This document shows, in pieces, positions 59,736 to 64,000 of a DNA stretch of 64,000 bases. Within the stretch, counting starts at the first letter, position 1. Each line of letters opens with the position of its first letter. The DNA is taken from NCBI GenBank assembly GCA_026874595.1, contig CM049312.1:56053429-56117428 (forward strand), written 5' to 3'. The notes beneath the pieces are model-generated. The model was not told the origin of the DNA, made no database searches, and worked only from the letters and a program-made list of their open reading frames with translations. The position numbers were made by a program, and so were the translations under genes. Source of the stretch: Sipunculus nudus (lineage: Eukaryota > Annelida > Sipuncula > Golfingiida > Sipunculidae).

Positions 59736-62700
59736 CAGTGCTGCTTCTCACATAAACCTTCAGGATGGTCCCTCCCACCACCTCCACCCTCAGTTTTGTC
59801 TATAGATCAACCTTCAGTGTTGTCTCTTCACTGTCAGTGTTGTTTATCTATCTTCAGGGTTGTTCCCCCACCCTCAGTTTTGTCTATAGATCAACCTTCA
59901 GTGTTGTCTCTTCAGTGTTGTTTATAAACCTTCAGGGTTGTCTCTCCACTGTCAGTGTTGTTTATCTATCTTCAGGGTTGTTCCTCCACCCTCAGTTTTG
60001 TCTATAGATCAACCTTCAGTGTTGTCTCTTCAGTGTTGTTTATAAACCTTCAGTGTTGTCTCTTCACTGTCAGTGTTGTTTATCTATCTTCAGGGTTGTT
60101 CCTCCACCCTCAGTTTTGTCTATAGATCAACCTTCAGTGTTGTCTCTTCAGTGTTGTTTATAAACCTTCAGGGTTGTCTCTTCACTGTCAGTGTTGTTAA
60201 TCTATCTTCAGGGTCATTCCTCCACCCTCAGTTTTGTCTATATAGATCAACCTTCAGTGTTGTCTCTTCAGTGTTGTTTATAAACCTTCAGGGTTGTCTC
60301 TCCACTGTCAGTGTTGTTTATCTATCTTTAGGGTTGTCCCTCCACCCTCAGTTTTGTCTATAGATCAACCTTCAGTGTTGTCTCTTCAGTGTTGTTTATA
60401 AACCTTCAGGGTTGTCTCTCCACTGTCAGTGTTGTTTATCTATCTTTAGGGTTGTCCCTCCACCCTCAGTTTTGTCTATAGATCAACCTTCAGTGTTGTC
60501 TCTTCAGTGTTGTTTATAAACCTTCAGGGCTGTCTCTCAACTGTCAGTGTTGTTTATCTATCTTTAGGATGGTCCCTCCACCCTCAGTTTTGTCTATAGA
60601 TCAACCTTCAGTGTTGTCTCTTCAGTGTTGTTTATAAACCTTCAGTGTTGTCTCTCCACTGTCAGTGTTGTTTATCTATCTTCAGGGTTGTTCCTCCACC
60701 CTCAGTTTTGTCTATAGATCAACCTTCAGTGTTGTCTCTTCAGTGTTGTTTATAAACCTTCAGGGTTGTCTCTCCACTGTCAGTGTTGTTTATCTATCTT
60801 CAGGGTTGTTCCTCCACCCTCAGTTTTGTCTATAGTTCAACCTTCAGTGTTGTCTCTTCAGTGTTGTTTATAAACCTTCAGGGTTGTCTCTCAACTGTCA
60901 GTGTTGTTTATCATCTTCAGGGTTGTTCCTCCACCCTCAGTTTTGTCTATAGATCAACCTTCAGTGTTGTCTCTTCAGTGTTGTTTATAAACCTTCAGGG
61001 TTGTCTCTCCACTGTCAGTGTTGTTTATCTATCTTCAGGGTCATTCCTCCACCCTCAGTTTTGTCTATAGATCAACCTTCAGTGTTGTCTCTTCAGTGTT
61101 GTTTATAAACCTTCAGGGTTGTCTCTTCACTGTCAGTGTTGTTTATCTATCTTCAGGGTCATTCCTCCACCCTCAGTTTTGTCTATAGATCAACCTTCAG
61201 TGTTGTCTCTTCAGTGTTGTTTATAAACCTTCAGGGTTGTCTCTCCACTGTCAGTGTTGTTTATCTATCTTTAGGATGGTCCCTCCACCCTCAGTTTTGT
61301 CTATAGATCAACCTTCAGTGTTGTCTCTTCAGTGTTGTTTATAAACCTTCAGGGTTGTCTCTTCACTGTCAGTGTTGTTTATCTATCTTTAGGGTTGTTC
61401 CTCCACCCTCAGTTTTGTCTATAGTTCAACCTTCAGTGTTGTCTCTTCAGTGTTGTTTATAAACCTTCAGTGTTGTCTCTCCACTGTCAGTGTTGTTTAT
61501 CTATCTTCAGGGTTGTTCCTCCACCCTCAGTTTTGTCTATAGATCAACCTTCAGTGTTGTCTCTTCAGTGTTGTTTATAAACCTTCAGGGTTGTCTCTCC
61601 ACTGTCAGTGTTGTTTATCTATCTTTAGGATGGTCCCTCCACCCTCAGTTTTGTCTATAGATCAACCTTCAGTGTTGTCTCTTCAGTGTTGTTTATAAAC
61701 CTTCAGGGTTGTCTCTTCACTGTCAGTGTTGTTTATCTATCTTCAGGGTTGTTCCTCCACCCTCAGTTTTGTCTATAGATCAACCTTCAGTGTTGTCTCT
61801 TCAGTGTTGTTTATAAACCTTCAGGGTTGTCTCTTCACTGTCAGTGTTGTTTATCTATCTTCAGGGTTGTCCCTCCACCCTCAGTTTTGTCTATAGATCA
61901 ACCTTCAGTGTTGTCTCTTCAGTGTTGTTTATAAACCTTCAGGGTTGTCTCTCCACTGTCAGTGTTGTTTATCTATCTTCAGGGTTGTTCCTCCACCCTC
62001 AGTTTTGTCTATAGATCAACCTTCAGTGTTGTCTCTTCAGTGTTGTTTATAAACCTTCAGGGTTGTCTCACCGCTGTCAGTGTTGTTTATAATCTTCAGG
62101 GTTGTTCCTCCACCCTCAGTTTTGTCTATAGATCAACCTTCAGTGTTGTCTCTTCAGTGTTGTTTATAAACCTTCAGGGTTGTCTCTTCACTGTCAGTGT
62201 TGTTTATCATCTTCAGGGTTGTTCCTCCACCCTCAGTTTTGTCTATAGATCAACCTTCAGTGTTGTCTCTTCAGTGTTTTTTTTAAACCTTCAGGGTTGT
62301 CTCTTCACTGTCAGTGTTGTTTATCTATCTTTAGGGTTGTTCCTCCACCCTCAGTTTTTTCTATAGTTCAACCTTCAGTGTTGTCTCTTCAGTGTTGTTT
62401 ATAAACCTTCAGGGTTGTCTCTCCGCTGTCAGTGTTGTTTATCTATCTTTAGGGTTGTTCCTCCACCCTCAGTTTTGTCTATAGATCAACCTTCAGTGTT
62501 GTCTCTTCAGTGTTGTTTATAAACCTTCAGGGTTGTCTCTCCACTGTCAGTGTTGTTTATCTATCTTCAGGGTTGTTCCTCCACCCTCAGTTTTGTCTAT
62601 AGATCAACCTTCAGTGTTGTCTCTTCAGTGTTGTTTATAAACCTTCAGGGTTGTCTCTCAACTGTCAGTGTTGTTTATCATCTTCAGGGTTGTTCCTCCA

Positions 62701-64000
62701 CCCTCAGTTTTGTCTATAGATCAACCTTCAGTGTTGTCTCTTCAGTGTTGTTTATAAACCTTCAGGGTTGTCTCTCCACTGTCAGTGTTGTTTATCTATC
62801 TTCAGGGTTGTTCCCCCACCCTCAGTTTTGTCTATAGATCAACCTTCACTGTTGTCTCTTCAGCGTTGTTTATAAACCTTCAGGGTTGTCTCTCCGCTGT
62901 CAGTGTTGTTTATCTATCTTCAGGGTTGTTCCTCCACCCTCAGTTTTGTCTATAGTTCAACCTTCAGTGTTGTCTCTTCAGTGTTGTTTATAAACCTTCA
63001 GTGTTGTCTCTCCACTGTCAGTGTTGTTTATCTATCTTCAGGGTTGTTCCTCCACCCTCAGTTTTGTCTATAGATCAACCTTCAGTGTTGTCTCTTCAGT
63101 GTTGTTTATAAACCTTCAGGGTTGTCTCTCCACTGTCAGTGTTGTTTATCTATCTTTAGGATGGTCCCTCCACCCTCAGTTTTGTCTATAGATCAACCTT
63201 CAGTGTTGTCTCTTCAGTGTTGTTTATAAACCTTCAGGGTTGTCTCTTCACTGTCAGTGTTGTTTATCTATCTTCAGGGTTGTTCCTCCACCCTCAGTTT
63301 TGTCTATAGATCAACCTTCAGTGTTGTCTCTTCAGTGTTGTTTATAAACCTTCAGGGTTGTCTCTTCACTGTCAGTGTTGTTTATCTATCTTCAGGGTTG
63401 TCCCTCCACCCTCAGTTTTGTCTATAGATCAACCTTCAGTGTTGTCTCTTCAGTGTTGTTTATAAACCTTCAGGGTTGTCTCTCCACTGTCAGTGTTGTT
63501 TATCTATCTTCAGGGTTGTTCCTCCACCCTCAGTTTTGTCTATAGATCAACCTTCAGTGTTGTCTCTTCAGTGTTGTTTATAAACCTTCAGGGTTGTCTC
63601 ACCGCTGTCAGTGTTGTTTATAATCTTCAGGGTTGTTCCTCCACCCTCAGTTTTGTCTATAGATCAACCTTCAGTGTTGTCTCTTCAGTGTTGTTTATAA
63701 ACCTTCAGGGTTGTCTCTTCACTGTCAGTGTTGTTTATCATCTTCAGGGTTGTTCCTCCACCCTCAGTTTTGTCTATAGATCAACCTTCAGTGTTGTCTC
63801 TTCAGTGTTTTTTTTAAACCTTCAGGGTTGTCTCTTCACTGTCAGTGTTGTTTATCTATCTTTAGGGTTGTTCCTCCACCCTCAGTTTTTTCTATAGTTC
63901 AACCTTCAGTGTTGTCTCTTCAGTGTTGTTTATAAACCTTCAGGGTTGTCTCTCCGCTGTCAGTGTTGTTTATCTATCTTTAGGGTTGTTCCTCCACCCT
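59736..64000 (+). repeat. 118-bp satellite array, about 36 units, open at the right edge
   Basis: CAGTTTTGTCTATAG recurs at 59875, 59993, 60111, 60229, 60349 and 60467, a 118-bp period (a TA insertion makes one 120), and continues to the window end. Some units are 3 bp shorter (TTATCATCTTC instead of TTATCTATCTTC). The unit is itself built from diverged TTCAG(T/G)GTTGT phrases, suggesting growth from a shorter ancestral repeat. The left border (59736-59875) has a truncated 84-bp unit. Because 118 is not a multiple of three, the frame rotates through the units, and the open frames of 80-134 codons here are not genes. Confidence 0.95.
61411..64000 (+). repeat. Higher-order repeat, period 1531 bp
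   Basis: Diagnostic variants recur exactly 1531 bp apart. Examples are the TAGTTCAACC variant at 61423 and 62954, the ATGGTCCCTCC variant near 61629 and 63160, the CACCGCTGTCAG variant, and the GTGTTTTTTTTAAACC variant near 62272 and 63803. The 134-codon frames at 61962 and 63493 are identical. The compared stretch from 62942 to the window end matches the preceding copy without a difference that I noticed. This is 13 basic units duplicated as one block. Confidence 0.88.

Noticed and set aside
59765-63897. Series of 71-134-codon frames with LFIYLQGCSSTLSFVY repeats
   Set aside because: They arise from the 118-bp satellite, whose period rotates the reading frame. There is no flanking gene structure.

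Overview
The window looks like metazoan nuclear DNA, most plausibly from a mollusc or another lophotrochozoan. It is AT-rich, has no operons or bacterial-type genes, and is dominated by dispersed and tandem repeats. Several repeats are of a style common in mollusc genomes: GTCC/GGAC-rich repeat ends, core repeats of about 140-150 bp, and AGGTCA-rich units. The species assignment is inference. Almost every long open frame is a by-product of repeats.

Only two coding segments are recognisable, and both are on the minus strand. At 19915-19991 is the first coding exon of a rabphilin/Noc2-family Rab effector (residues DRWVCPNDRQLALRAK), followed by a GTAAGT splice donor. No second exon was found between there and position 1. 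The left 20 kb is therefore probably one long intron, with transcription running right to left. At 1-206 is a RecQ-like helicase fragment with an FRPHQ motif and a GQQGLGKS Walker A, cut by the window edge.

Layout. 3.2-16.1 kb: four same-orientation copies of a Helentron/HINE-like non-autonomous element. Its core is a dimeric repeat of about 280 bp carrying the 12-bp palindrome GGTGGCGCCACC. Around 8.9-9.2 kb is a 36-bp minisatellite. 19.9-20.5 kb: the rabphilin exon and its presumed 5' flank. 20.8 kb and 35.8 kb: two copies of a TTA-flanked, PIF/Harbinger-like MITE. 25.4-27.8 kb and 41.8-44.2 kb: a 2.4-kb element in two highly similar inverted copies 14 kb apart, full of AGGTCA nuclear-receptor-type half-sites. 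28.2-29.7 kb: a GC/CpG-richer stretch with a diverged tandem duplication. 39.3-41.4 kb: a foldback element with long, internally repetitive inverted ends. 44.4-45.4 kb: another element with a core of about six units of about 145 bp. 51.7-52.2 kb: a tRNA-like SINE head, a TA microsatellite and small tandem repeats. 59.7-64.0 kb: a 118-bp satellite with a higher-order period of 1531 bp, running off the right edge.

No gene cluster or cooperating set of genes is visible. The biology here is a long neuronal/secretory-gene intron and its upstream region colonised by transposons. Two of these element families carry regular arrays of motifs resembling transcription-factor sites (CTCF-core-like and nuclear-receptor-like). 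No similarity search was possible, so family names rest on motifs and termini seen by eye.
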